Assembly (NCBI RefSeq): GCF_937616625.2
Contig: NC_065571.1
Location: 43,802,651 to 43,866,650 of the forward strand
Direction of reading: 5' to 3'
DNA: 64,000 bases
Source of the DNA: Mercurialis annua
Taxonomy: Eukaryota; Streptophyta; Magnoliopsida; Malpighiales; Euphorbiaceae
The notes beneath the pieces were generated by a model. That model was not told where the DNA came from. It saw nothing but the letters and a program-made list of their open reading frames with translations, and made no database searches. This document shows, piece by piece, positions 34,043-45,318 of this stretch. The position numbers were made by a program, and so were the translations under genes. Every line of letters begins with the position of its first letter. Positions within the stretch are counted from its first letter, which is position 1.

Positions 34043-37000
34043 ATGGCGAGGGTAAGTGGTAATGAAGAAGAGATGAGCGGATGGACTGATCTTTTACACT
34101 CTTCCACTAAGCTTCTCGAGCAAGCTGCTCCTTCAGCTCAGTTCCCTCCTCTTCAGGTTCTTTTTTTACTTCTAATTTTATGTTATCTATTGCTCTACTT
34201 AGTTAATTAACTTTAACTGTTTTTAACAATTACTAATCTGTGTGTATTTTGTTAAAATTAATTTTTGTGCAGAGGAATTTAGAACAGTTAGAAGCATTGT
34301 CAAAGAAGCTAAAGGCTAAAACATTGAGAACTGAAGCCCCTTCTCAATCTATTGCTGCTACTCGGTATATTTTTTAAAACTCTTGTCCGCGTCCATTTCA
34401 GGTTTAATTGTTGTTCTTACTATTTGTTTGCTTTTATTTGTAGGCTTCTTGCACGGGAAGGAATAAATGCAGAGCAGCTCGCTCGAGATCTCAAGTCTTT
34501 TGAATTAAAGGTAACTACTTCTACTACTTGTAGTATTATTACCTTTAGGTTATATCTACGGGATTATTTTATCTATAATGCATGTAGTTTTTCACACTCA
34601 CACACATAATTATTTTTGATGTTTTTGAATTTTGTGAAGTATATCTCACACTTTTTCTGTTTTGTAGACGGTATTTGAAGATGTGTTCCCTGCTGAGGCT
34701 ACAAGTGTTGAAGAATATTTGCAGCAGGTACTATATATTTTGCTTCACTTGCTGGTTTTTTATATTGAGTATGCTGATAGAATATTGGTTATTGTTCGTA
34801 AAATTGCTTTTGCTATTCAAATGCTGCTTGTAAATTTGATTACGAAACTTGGATATGTTTGAAGTATGTGAACAGCACGTATAAGTGAGATTCTTATGAT
34901 ATTCACAAATATGAATATTTTTGCGTTCTTTTGGCTGTAGGTTCACGAAATGGCAATGGTGTCAGCCATACAAGAAGCTCAAAAGGATAATTTGAGAAGC
35001 TTTAATGATCACATGCTGAAAGTTTTGGAGGTTAGAGAAATATAATGTGCGCATGGGATCTAGTATTGTTTTCAGTAATTTCAATTTAGAAAAGACCTTG
35101 AAAAATATTTTCTCTCTAATTTACACTTCCTTACATTTTGCAAAAGAATTTCCGTTGCCGTATCAGGAATGTTCAGATAGTAAAATTATTATTGGTACCT
35201 CCACTTAACAGGTAAAGATTTTGCTTTTGCATGTATTAGTTATTTTACATGATATCTGAGTATCTATGATCGAAAGGTTTAGAGTTTTATATTTGGCGAC
35301 CGCCATTTGGTTAGTTAAAATATTTGAGCACAAGATGAGGTGTCCCTATGGGCGAAGCCAAATATTATCTTAAGGGGGGGGGCAATGTTGACATTACAAA
35401 TATGTAAAATATGAAGTGTTAAATAAAAAGATTCAATATTTCATTAAAATGAGTCTAAATGTGTAGTTTGGTCAAAAAATTATAAATTATTACCCTTTGA
35501 AATTTTTACAAGGGTGGTCAATTGACCACCATTGCTTGTGGGTAGCTTTGCCCCCGGGTGGGCGGTGGGCCTATGCATTTATTGGTTCACGCTTATGTTG
35601 ACATTACAAATATGTAAAATGTGAAGTGTTAAATAAAAAGATTCAATATTTCATTAAGATGAGTCTAAATGTGTAGTTTGGTCAAAAAATTATAAATTAT
35701 TACCCTTTGAAATTTTACAAGGGTGGTCAATTGACAACCATTGCTTGTGGGTAGCTTTGCCCCGGGTGGGCGGTGGGCCTATGCCTTTATTGGTTCACGC
35801 TTCAAGTTCAATGGGTATTTGCGCTCGGGTGTGTGTTAAGATAATAAAATATTATCGGATCTCACCCAATAACTTGAGCTTTTGGGTAGATTGGTTATGA
35901 TATGGAACAAATGCAATAACAACATAATCAACAAAGCGATGTCCTGACCTCATCTACTCTTGCTAATTGATGATGTTTTATAGTCTCACTCCTTGTTCTT
36001 ATAGAATATACAACTGTGCATTGACAAGCAACATATATTTTGCTGGCATGCTTATGCACCTCTATGTGCATAAATTTACATTTGCATTGATGTCAACTAT
36101 GAAAAATCTTGTATGCTATTATTGCATTTTGTCTTCTCTTCAAAATCATAGTATTTGAAAATATTTTCTGTACCCCTTGTTATTCACGTCTCCTGGTGGA
36201 TGCAAGAGAGAAAAGAAGAATTCACGAACATTAAAGTCTGTCTGCTTTGAAATATTGTAGGAGGATTGGCAAAAAGAAAAACGTGACTTCCTTCAGAGCT
36301 TGAGTCGGATTTCAACAATACCCAGAACTAATGCAATTGACACAAGTACTAGAGGTACTCGTTCAGGTCAAATAGCATCTGTTTCTTCCAGCCCCCACGT
36401 TTCTTCAGGCCCAGTTGGCATGGAGCTTGTACCCTTAGCTAGCATGCCAATAGTGGAGAAAAAAGCTTCCCTTTATGCAGAAATTGTGAAGAATATGAAT
36501 TATGCTAGAGAGCATGGTTTGCAATTTAAGGTAAGTCAGCGTGGCATTCACATTATTTTTAAAATTTGTTGTCATTTTAAGACAGTCTTCTCCTTGGAAA
36601 GGGCTTGATATACATGCCTAATTTGTTCACTGAAGCACTAAAGGCTGGAATTTCCTTCATTCTTTGAAATCCTTTTTCAAAGTAAAGATCAGAGACCTGT
36701 ACACATTGGCTCTTTGCAGATGTTAAAAACTAATGAATTACTTCATAGCAGCTAGCAAGCACCTAGCTTACAAACTGACATTCAATCGTCAACTAAGTTA
36801 CTTCAGGTGCAAATATTGTCGTATCAAAGGACTATAAAGTCAGAAGCTGTAGTTTACAAAATCTGGAAGTTATTTCTTTAAGCTGTCATGTGAACCTCAC
36901 ATCCCAAATGAGCTCTATGAAAGCCCTTTAACTCACTGTTACGAAGTTTCTCATCGTGTCTGTTTTAATATGCTTTACTGATGTTTATTTTCTTTGTAGC

Positions 37001-40000
37001 CTGCAACAGCCTTCAAGAATGCTTATGATAGTCTGGGGCACGAAACTTCTGGTGGAAAATCAGTTAATATGCAGAAAATGTGGCATCTTGTTCAGGTATG
37101 TTTTGGTCATAAATATAGTATACTAATTGCATTGGGTATGCTGTACTGCTTTGTGTTATATGAATAAGTGATGATATTATGCATACTTTTATATTTCCAG
37201 ACACTGATGGGTGAGAATTCAACGTTTCAAAGGAATCTTTCAAGAAAAATGTCATTAGTGATTGGAGCAAGACGTCACTTAGAATCAGGACATGAAAAGT
37301 ATATTATAGATACAATACAAAGCCATCCGAGTCAGGTAGAAGATTCTTTTGAGTATTGTATATTCTGGGTGAATTGATTTTCTTTCAACTACTGAATATG
37401 GTTTACCATATGCGTGTATTATTTGGTTTCATCACTGTTGCTTCTTTTTTTACAAGGTCTTAACATGATTAGTTGCTCCATATTTGAGTGTGTAAAAAAA
37501 TCTTGATATCTATTTTATGTACATCTTCAAGGCCGCCCTTGGTGGAGCTGTAGGAAATTTACAAAGAGTTCGCGCTTTCCTTCGGGTTTGTCCACCTATT
37601 ACCATCTGATGTAACCCTGCTAACTATTACCAATTTTATTCTTTGATTTCTTGTTTCTTCTTTTCATCCTGTTCAGATTCGCTTGAGGGATTATGGAGTT
37701 CTAGATTTTGATGCAGGAGATACTCGTAGGCAGCCTCCAGTTGATACCACTTGGCAGCAGGTCTTGGATAAAGTCATATATTTATTTTATTACTCAGTAG
37801 TTCATATGTGAAACAAGTTAATTAAATCTGTGTTTAGCTTTTTCATATGTGAGTTTTAACCAGATTTTGCCGCATCCGATGTCTGAGATATGTATTTTTA
37901 TTTATGCCTGTGATTTGCTATTTGACTTTTAATAGTGATTTCATGTTTAAAAATGTTTAAACTGTAAAGTGTTACAAGGAAGATTCATTGCCTTATATTT
38001 GAACTGTATAGCTTATATAGATAAGGTCTCATCTAATTATCTCATTTACCAGCCTTAAATGTTTGTGAACAAGATCATTAGCTTTTTTTCCACTTATTGA
38101 TCAAGTCAGTGGGATTTTCTGTTGCAGCTGTTTGCTCAATCTTTTTGGAAATTTTAAGAAACTAGTTCTTAGGATTATCAATCTTGCATTAGTTGAAGTA
38201 TAGCTGGAGTTACATAGAGTAAGACATTATGGTTGTTTCGTTGCATCATTTGATGATTTTTAGTTTTCTGCTCCTTTTTCTTCTGATCATCCTGACATAT
38301 TTACTTTAATATTTTTTTTATCTGTTATTGCTTTCAAAGTTCTAGCCAGAGTTGCATTATTTTTTTAAAAATGGACAAAGTTTACACTATTAGTTGGATG
38401 TTTTTATATTGTTGTTTTGAAGAATATCAAACTTACTTCGTAGTTCATGTATCAAACTAATCATGCTTCTTTTAGAAGCAACTGTCTTTCATTTTAATTG
38501 TACTTTCCTTTATTTCCAGATTTATTTTTGCTTGAGAACTGGGTATTACGATGAAGCAAGAAACATAGCCCTGTCGTCCCGTGCTTCACAGCAATTTGCT
38601 CCTCTGGTAACAATTATTGTCTTTTTAAATTGCAAAAATCTTTTATGTTCAGCCCACTGATTAGCTTTTCCTATGACAGCTGACAGAGTGGATTAACACC
38701 GGAGGAATGGTTCCTCCAGAAATTGCAGCTGCTGCTTCTGAAGAATGTGAAAAAATGTTAAGAATGAATGACCGGGTGGGTCGAGCTGCATATGATAAGA
38801 AAAAGTTGTTACTATATGCTATAGTCTCTGGTTCTAGGAGGCAAATTGATCGCCTTCTGAGAGATCTGCCAACACTTTTCAATACTATAGAGGACTTCTT
38901 GTGGTTCATGTTATCAGCTGTACAGGACTTTGATGGTGGAACCTCAGCTGTTGTCCTAAATGAAGGTTCAACACCATACAATTTGGAAGATTTGCAGGGT
39001 TACCTTAATAAATTTGAGCCATCGTACTATACAAAAAATGGGAAGGATCCTCTAGTTTACCCTTATGTGTTGCTTTTGAGCATCCAGTTGCTAAAAGCTG
39101 TCTTGCATTTGTCCAAGGAAGCTGCAGGTGAAGGGAATAATATTGATGCTGTCCACATAGCAATTGTCCTAGCAGACTATGGGGTTCTTTCTGAAATTGG
39201 AGGGGCTGGAAAAAAACTAGGTGTCATGGATGCTTATGCAGAAGTCGCTAGTATAATTAGGCAGTATGGTTCTTCATACTTGCATCATGGAAATCTTCTG
39301 GTGGCTTTGGAATATTATGCTCAAGCTGCAGCTGCAGTAGGGGGTGGAGAGGTGTCATGGACTGGGAGAGGTAACATGGATCAGCAAAGACAGAGAAGTT
39401 TGATGCTAAAGCAACTCCTTACCGAGTTACTGTTACGGGATGGTGGTATTTTTCTGTTACTTGGTCCCCGTGGTGCTGGAGAAGAAGGTGAATTGGTGCG
39501 ATTTTTTGATTCTAATGCAAGGCAGCAATTTCTGCTTGCAGCTGCTCGGCAGTGTGAGGAAGCTGGACTTTATGACAAAGTATATTTACCTTCCTTGCTT
39601 TTGACTTTGAGATTCGTTCTTTTGATAGGAACCATCCGTAAATTATTTTTAAGTTCACTTTTCTGTCTACCATACAAGTATGTATTTGGTAGTTAAAAAG
39701 TAAATAAAGTATTGTCTGCTCATCATGACTATATCCTCTCCAAAGTGAACCATTAATGGATAATATAGTTCATACATAAAGGCAATGTTATTATTTTGAC
39801 GATTGGGTCTATTACTTGTTCATTGAGAAAACTTTCAAAATCATATCTTAGTAATTCTCGCTTTGTTTTTGTTGAACAAACTTTTTAATTTTTTTTAGTC
39901 ATCTTTGCATGAGTGTCTGTTTTTTTCCTGTAATTAAGATGGTCATCTCGTTTTTATGATTCAGATTCTAATTTTGCTCTATGATACTGATTCTCATGTA

Positions 40001-42052
40001 CTTTGTTGGCTTATTTTGGTGTCAAAAACCAGTCCATAGAAATTCAGAAGAGGGTTGGAGCTTTCTCTATGGCTTTGGATACAATTAATAAGTGCTTGTC
40101 TGAAACAATCTGTGCTCTGTCACGTGGTAGACTGGATGGGGAGAGCCGGACTGCTGGTTTTATTCATTCTGGCAATGAGATTTTAGAGACATACAAGTAT
40201 TATCCTGAAGTCAGGTAGGTTATTCCCTGTGATATTGTATTCATGCACATTACATCTGTGATTGTTTTTGTGAAACTTTGAGGCAAGTGTTTATCAGTTA
40301 TCACCATTAGCAATTTTGAAATGCAAAATTACTGTTCTAGAACATATGGATTATTTTATTTTAAACATATGAAACCTACAATTTTATTGTCTGGTTTATT
40401 TTTCTCTAGAAAAAAGGCTTAAAAATCAGTAATTGAAATGATCTTTTCTCAAAGTCAATAATTCCCTAATCTGTAAAAGAATTTCTTCGCTGTAAGCTTC
40501 AGCCATGATCATCTTTATCGAAGCCCATTATTACCCTTGTTGCGCTGTCAGAGTCGTGTTCTCCATCTTGTTGAGTGTTGTTGCAGAGGATGACAAGCAT
40601 GTATTGGGGAGCTTATGTTTCAATATTTTACCTGTTTTGGTTTTAGGTTCTCTAATGAGTTCCTATGTTATTGTCTATACCAGAGTGCAGGCTGCATCCT
40701 CTACTGGCATAATAGGCATTTGTCTAATAAGAATGTTTCTGGTATTAGAGCCTAGGGTAATAAATCAATGAAATATTTAAGTCGTTGTGACCCCTCCAAC
40801 CTATCTTTTGGACTCTGTCCAGCTATGTTCTTTAATGGAATGAACTCCTTGCTACTATTAAAAGTCAATTTACTCAACATAACATATTGAGTGTTCACCT
40901 CTATGGTTAGCATTTACGGAACCCAGGAAGTGCTAAATCAGCTACACCTTTTCTAAACATTTTGAAACTGCTGATAAATGCTTCTTTACTGTTACTTTGG
41001 GAAAGTCTGCACAGCATGTCGGAAATTTATTTTTTATATCCTGTTATTGCTGTTGAATTATCTGAAATGTTTTGATGGATTCTGACATCATCTTAGCCAT
41101 AACGCGAACTTCCGCTTTCTCAAGAAATTTTAAGTCTGTGTTATTTGGACTGCTATGATTTCACAAGGGCATTATTAGCCTTTGCAGGTTATGAGCAGTT
41201 TATAATTCTTAGTTTCTTTTGAAGTTTTATTAATATATCTCTTTTGTATCTTCAATAATTTATTAAATTTCATAGTAGTCTTGGAAAAAGGTAAATGTTT
41301 AACTGACCTTAAAGAGCACTTGGCTGTCCAGTTTTCAAGAGAGAGAGCACGTTTTAGAGCAAGAAACTGTCTTGAGACAACTTGAGGCAATTTTATCTGT
41401 TCACAAGTCAGCAAGATTGGGTAATTACCTTGATGCTTTAAGGGAGGTGGCAAAACTTTCCTTTCTTCCATTTGATCCACGAGTGCCAAATGCCACTTCA
41501 GATGCATTTCAGAATTTGTCTCCTCATGTCCAAGTTTGTGTACCAGATCTTCTTAAGGCAGCTCTTACTTGTCTTGACAATGTAACAGATTCTGATGGAT
41601 CACTTCGTGCCATGAGGGCAAAGGTATGCTGGAATGTTGCCATTTAATGTCATGATTCTGTTAGATAGTCTTGCTTGCTTGGTTGTTTACTGCTCGCCAG
41701 TGTTGGTCATTGTTTGAAAGTTCAAAGTTGTTTTGCTTGGAATTTCCTTCATGTTTCCATTTCTTCGTCAAATCAAACAATAAAGCATCAGCATGCCCAT
41801 TGAAACATACAAACTCGAGCAAAATTTCATTTCAACAAGCAGCCTTAAAATAGATAAAGCTAATAGAAACCTTTTCTTTAGTACAAGTTTTAATGCGGTG
41901 CATATCATAGATTATTTGATTTCCATTATATGTATAATTTGTTTATTGAGAGATGTTCTCTGGATACTTTGCAGATTGCACAGTTTCTTGCAACCAACAT
42001 GAGTAGGAATTGGCCTCGTGACTTGTATGAAAAAGTTGCCAGAAGTCTGTGA
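34043..42052 (+). CDS. NUP93: Nuclear pore complex protein NUP93 (Nic96 family)
   Basis: Scaffold nucleoporin of the inner ring of the nuclear pore, which links structural subcomplexes and anchors the channel nucleoporins. I placed 15 exons: 34043-34156, 34273-34364, 34444-34510, 34668-34727, 34941-35030, 36261-36530, 37000-37095, 37201-37335, 37532-37585, 37677-37760, 38520-38606, 38680-39579, 40033-40214, 41332-41623, 41975-42052. All junctions are GT..AG and the sum is 2601 nt (866 codons plus stop), close to the plant family length. Recognisable stretches are EMSGWTDLLHSSTKLLEQAA at the start, LRTEAPSQSIAATRLLAREG, EEDWQKEKRDFLQSLSRIST, the long Nic96-type helical domain in exon 12, and NWPRDLYEKVARSL at the end. 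No frameshift or stop is seen, so it looks functional. Intron 5 carries a tandem duplication. The ATG is chosen because MAR..EMSGWTDLL matches family N-termini. Confidence 0.96.
35385..35804. repeat. Two-copy tandem duplication (period 210 bp) in NUP93 intron 5
   Basis: ATGTTGACATTACAAATATG starts at 35385 and again at 35595. The copies are nearly identical and each ends TTGGTTCACGCTT. A few changes (for example ..GACCACC.. versus ..GACAACC..) show a recent duplication. A G run just before it (AAGGGGGGGG) suggests an old retrotransposon 3' end. Confidence 0.9.
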
Positions 42053-42410
42053 AGTATATTGCGGTTGAGGTTAGCAGATATCATGATTTTTGTTTGTTAT
42101 TTAGCTAAGGTATTTAGGCGTGGCATACAATTGCTTTGATTTGTAACGTTGTTAAATCATTAAACTAAAATAGGACAAATTATATCGACCAGCTCTGAGC
42201 TTTCATTTCAAACTGCATTGTCGCATGCATGTAATTGTAGCAGATTTTGAAGGATTTAATTGTAATTATCGCAAATAACCTTTAAAAATTAAAAAAGAAA
42301 AGAAAATGTAGATATAAGTAGGGTGAGCAGAACCCGAACTAGACTGAGAAACCGAACCAAACCAAACCGAGCAATGTTGTTTGGTTCGGTTAGTTGGTGA
42401 AAATAGTCTG
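42053..42410. other. NUP93 3' flank
   Basis: Probable 3' UTR followed by a short stretch rich in CCGAACCAAACC-like words (42335-42400) that resembles a hAT terminus. No ORF is supported. Confidence 0.5.
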
Positions 42411-43251
42411 TTTTTTTATCGAGAAAGATGGTAATCGACTCTTTAAAGTCTCAATTGTTAGTTGTTAGTTACGGAAGTGGGGTTTGAACTCACAACGTCT
42501 TAATGCACTTAGAGGTGTAGAGGTGACCATGAGCCGGGTTGAATCGTGAACCGGCCCAGTTAAACCCCGAACCGTGTCAAAACTGGCCTGGAACCGCCAA
42601 GAGGTCGGGTTCAGGCCAGTTCATTATTTTTGGAATCGGAACCATCGGTTCTGGTTCCAAACCGCCGGTTCCGGTTCTGAACCGTATGTTTTCTAAAATA
42701 TATACTTTAAATTATTTATTTTATATATATATATATATATATGATTGATTATTAATATAGCATACTATATTTATTTATAATATATACTATTATAATTATT
42801 TAAATATTTTTTATTTATTTTTAATATATTTTAATTTTATATTCCTTTTAAATATTAACCACTAATTTTATTTTATTTTTATAGCAATATATGATTATAT
42901 CAATCATATAAAAATAATTAATTATCAAAATTTATGATAAATTAAATGTAGTTACAGATTTTAAGTATAATTAATCATTTATATTAAGTAAAATTTCAAT
43001 TTTAACTTGATTTAAAATGTTAAAATTCAATTTTCATAAAATATTTTGTTTTAATTTTTGCGAATTGTCTAAACTGGAATTGTGAATTGGAACTGAAGGG
43101 CTTCTAGCCGGCATGGAATTGCCCAAAGGGCGGTTTATGGCCGGTTCAAGTATTCCTTGAACTGTGACGTGACGGTTCCAAATTGAAACTGTCGGTTCAT
43201 GATGGCCACCACTAGAGTCTATAGAGGTGTTTTAGCCATCCAAGTTAAGGT
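42411..43251 (-). mobile_element. tRNA-derived SINE, split by a hAT-like insertion
   Basis: The minus-strand parts (43251-43222 joined to 42517-42411) align with the SINE at 53193-53321. They share TGGATGGCTAAAACACCTCTAAG, a box B-like GTGAGTTCAAACCCC, AACTAACAACTAACA, GACTTTAAAGAGTCGAT and a terminal A run (T run on the plus strand). The 8-bp sequence TAGAGGTG is present on both sides of the insertion (42510-42517 and 43222-43229). Confidence 0.75.
42518..43221. mobile_element. Non-autonomous hAT-like element (about 700 bp) inside the SINE
   Basis: Left end TAGAGGTGACCATGAGCCGG resembles the complement of the right end (TAGTGGTGGCCATCATGAACC). Sub-terminal blocks are rich in AACCGGTTC-type words. 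The flanking 8-bp duplication TAGAGGTG fits the hAT superfamily. The right TIR ends at about 43214, leaving seven extra bases (GAGTCTA) before the duplication, so the exact end is uncertain. No transposase frame is present; the interior is very AT-rich. Confidence 0.65.
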
Positions 43252-43380
43252 AAAATTTGATTATTCGGTTTTTTGACATGATTTAGCATTTTGAAAACAA
43301 CACAAAAAACCGACTTCACCAAATAAAAATATAAAATACACACACATAACAAATATTTTAAAAATAATATGAATATAATA

Positions 43381-43764
43381 CTTTTTCTGTTCCTTTTTGT
43401 ATGACAAAGTAATTAAATTATAATAATTAAGACAAGTTAATAAACAGAGTAGAAAATTGCTTACATATTATTCTATTATTATTATTAACTAATTTTAATA
43501 TTTGAAATATTTTACATATGATAGATAATAATAAATTATATAAGGCCACTATATAAAATTAGTCAAATTAAATTGCATTGAAATTCAAAATTGCATTGAA
43601 CTCAAAATTGCATTAAAAATTCACCATTTTTCTAAACACAATTTAATTTTGAAGGAGGATAAAAATGAAAATGTAAAGCAAAAATTTATTGTTAAGTTAA
43701 TTTTGTCATTTAAAATGGGGCATCAAAAATTTCATATTTGTCAAATAGGATGGAACGGAGGGAG
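43381..43764. mobile_element. Decayed Stowaway-like MITE (384 bp)
   Basis: Right end GATGGAACGGAGGGAG carries the common plant Stowaway (Tc1/mariner) terminus. The left end CTTTTTCTGTTCCTTTTTGT is its degenerate complement. TA dinucleotides flank both ends (43379-43380 and 43765-43766). The length equals that of the MITE at 52395-52778. Confidence 0.75.
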
Positions 43765-43999
43765 TAAGTTAATCTTTTTACAACATGTACATATGCTAAT
43801 ATATGAAAATTTATTGTAGACTTATTATTTAATGTTTGCTATGACTCACTCATTATTTATGAGGAGTTGTCATCTTTGTATTGTTAATACTCATTTTATC
43901 TAATGAAGTTTAGTCTATGATAAAAAAAAATTAATTTTAAGAAAAAAAAAGTTTTTTATTTATTTTTAATAGAACAAATTGAATTTCATCGCCTGGTTC

Positions 44000-44290
44000 G
44001 CTCAGGACTTCGGCGGAAGCATCGGCCAAGGCTGATGCCGAAGCTTTAAAACTCAATATATCCTTCTGTCGATTTGAAGACATTGATCCCTTTGTCCTTC
44101 ATCTGCTTCATGACTCCCATATGGGCCTCCTAGTCCTCATTAACTATATTGTCAGCTTCCATAATTTCATCGCCTGCTTCTGGTAACAGCAAAACATATG
44201 TCTCTTCACTATTCAAATCAAGAAAATCCTTGATCTTTGCCGAAACAGCATCACCTTCGGCGGAAGCAGCGGTGTCGAGAACCTGCCATA
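44000..44290 (-). pseudogene. Possible downstream exon of the PMD relic
   Basis: After a plausible acceptor (ATATGGCAG) the minus strand reads LDTAASAEGDAVSAKIKDFL, DLNSEETYVLLLPEAGDEIM and, after a stop, GVMKQMKDKGINVFKSTEGY before another stop. The composition (acidic, helical) fits the tail of PMD/antisense-ORF-type proteins. I cannot assign it firmly. Confidence 0.35.
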
Positions 44291-44379
44291 TTTGCCCACA
44301 ATAAAAAATCGGCTGCCAAATAAACTCTTAAAATAGAAAGTGATAAATCACCAAAATGGATCCGAGCTTTATCGACCTG

Positions 44380-45170
44380 CACACAGCAAGTAGACAGAGG
44401 TCAGAAGGAACTCCGGTGGGGGTCACCGGACGTTCGCTCAGACGCTCAAGTAAGGTTTTGAGGTAGAGAAAGAAGAAGAAGAGAAAAGAGTATTCTGAGT
44501 TGAGAGAAAAAAGGAATTACCTAGGGTTTGCCCGTAAACCCTATATTTATAGTTAGGGTTTAAGGACAAACCTGCCTTGCTGGCAAGCTGTGACTCGTGT
44601 GGTCCCGGAATTCGGTTATGCCTACGTGGAGGAATATCCCTGCGTGAGGCGCATGTTGTTAGGTGCGTCAGAGGGAACATTTCTCATGCACCTGTCAGAA
44701 GATCTTCTGTGGTCCCAGGATCCAGTACACGTGCGTGTGCTTCTGGGCTGGACCTCAGAGCTCGGTCAGAACCCGAATCCCGGATTGCTTGGGGGCCAAG
44801 CTTAGATAGATCTAGTTCTTGCGCTAGAGAGTATCTCGAAGCTCGGGTTGTCCAGGTCGAGCTTTACGTGTCTCTCGTCTCGGATCTCGGACAGGTGCGC
44901 ATCTCGAACGATACTCGCGCGTTCATCGATCCGGTGACCCCCCAGGTCGCATGGTTTCTTGTTTTGGAGATGGTCGGCAGCCGACAACAGGTCGGTAGAA
45001 TGCTTGACTTAGCGATGTTCGTTCTTGGCGAGATTGCTTCGCCCCTATTAGATGTGCTACGTTATCAGAAAGTTATCAAGTATGGTACCTTAGTGGTAGC
45101 ACTTTTTTTGCTATCCTCTCTGGAAAGTTGAGCAGCTATGGAGCGAGCGGCGATAATAGCTTAGGAAGAG
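44380..45170 (-). other. Possible LTR or promoter remnant
   Basis: The minus strand has a TATA-like CTATAAATATAG (44541-44552) followed by AGGGTTTACGGGCAAACC, a pyrimidine-rich leader and CTTGAGCGTCTGAGCGAACG. This arrangement is common in Tat/other plant LTR leaders. The higher part (44577-45131) is GC-richer with an open frame on the plus strand that I do not recognise. No matching LTR pair or target duplication was found. Confidence 0.3.
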
Positions 45171-45318
45171 GAGAGTTCACCGGCATCTAGGAAATAGTGG
45201 GAGTCTGTTAAGAGCTGGTTTATTGCGTAGTAAAAGAATCTTGAGCCTAGTTATCTTCCTCACTCGGTTGGGTATCGCCCTTGGTTTGTGTATTTCCTTG
45301 AGAGGACGAATGACAACT

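Noticed and set aside
38707..39696. Separate 329-aa gene
   Set aside because: It is exon 12 of NUP93 read from an internal Met through the exon end into the intron.
44577..45131. 184-codon plus-strand ORF
   Set aside because: No recognisable domain. It overlaps other open frames in a GC-richer stretch and looks like an LTR/promoter remnant, so I did not call a gene.
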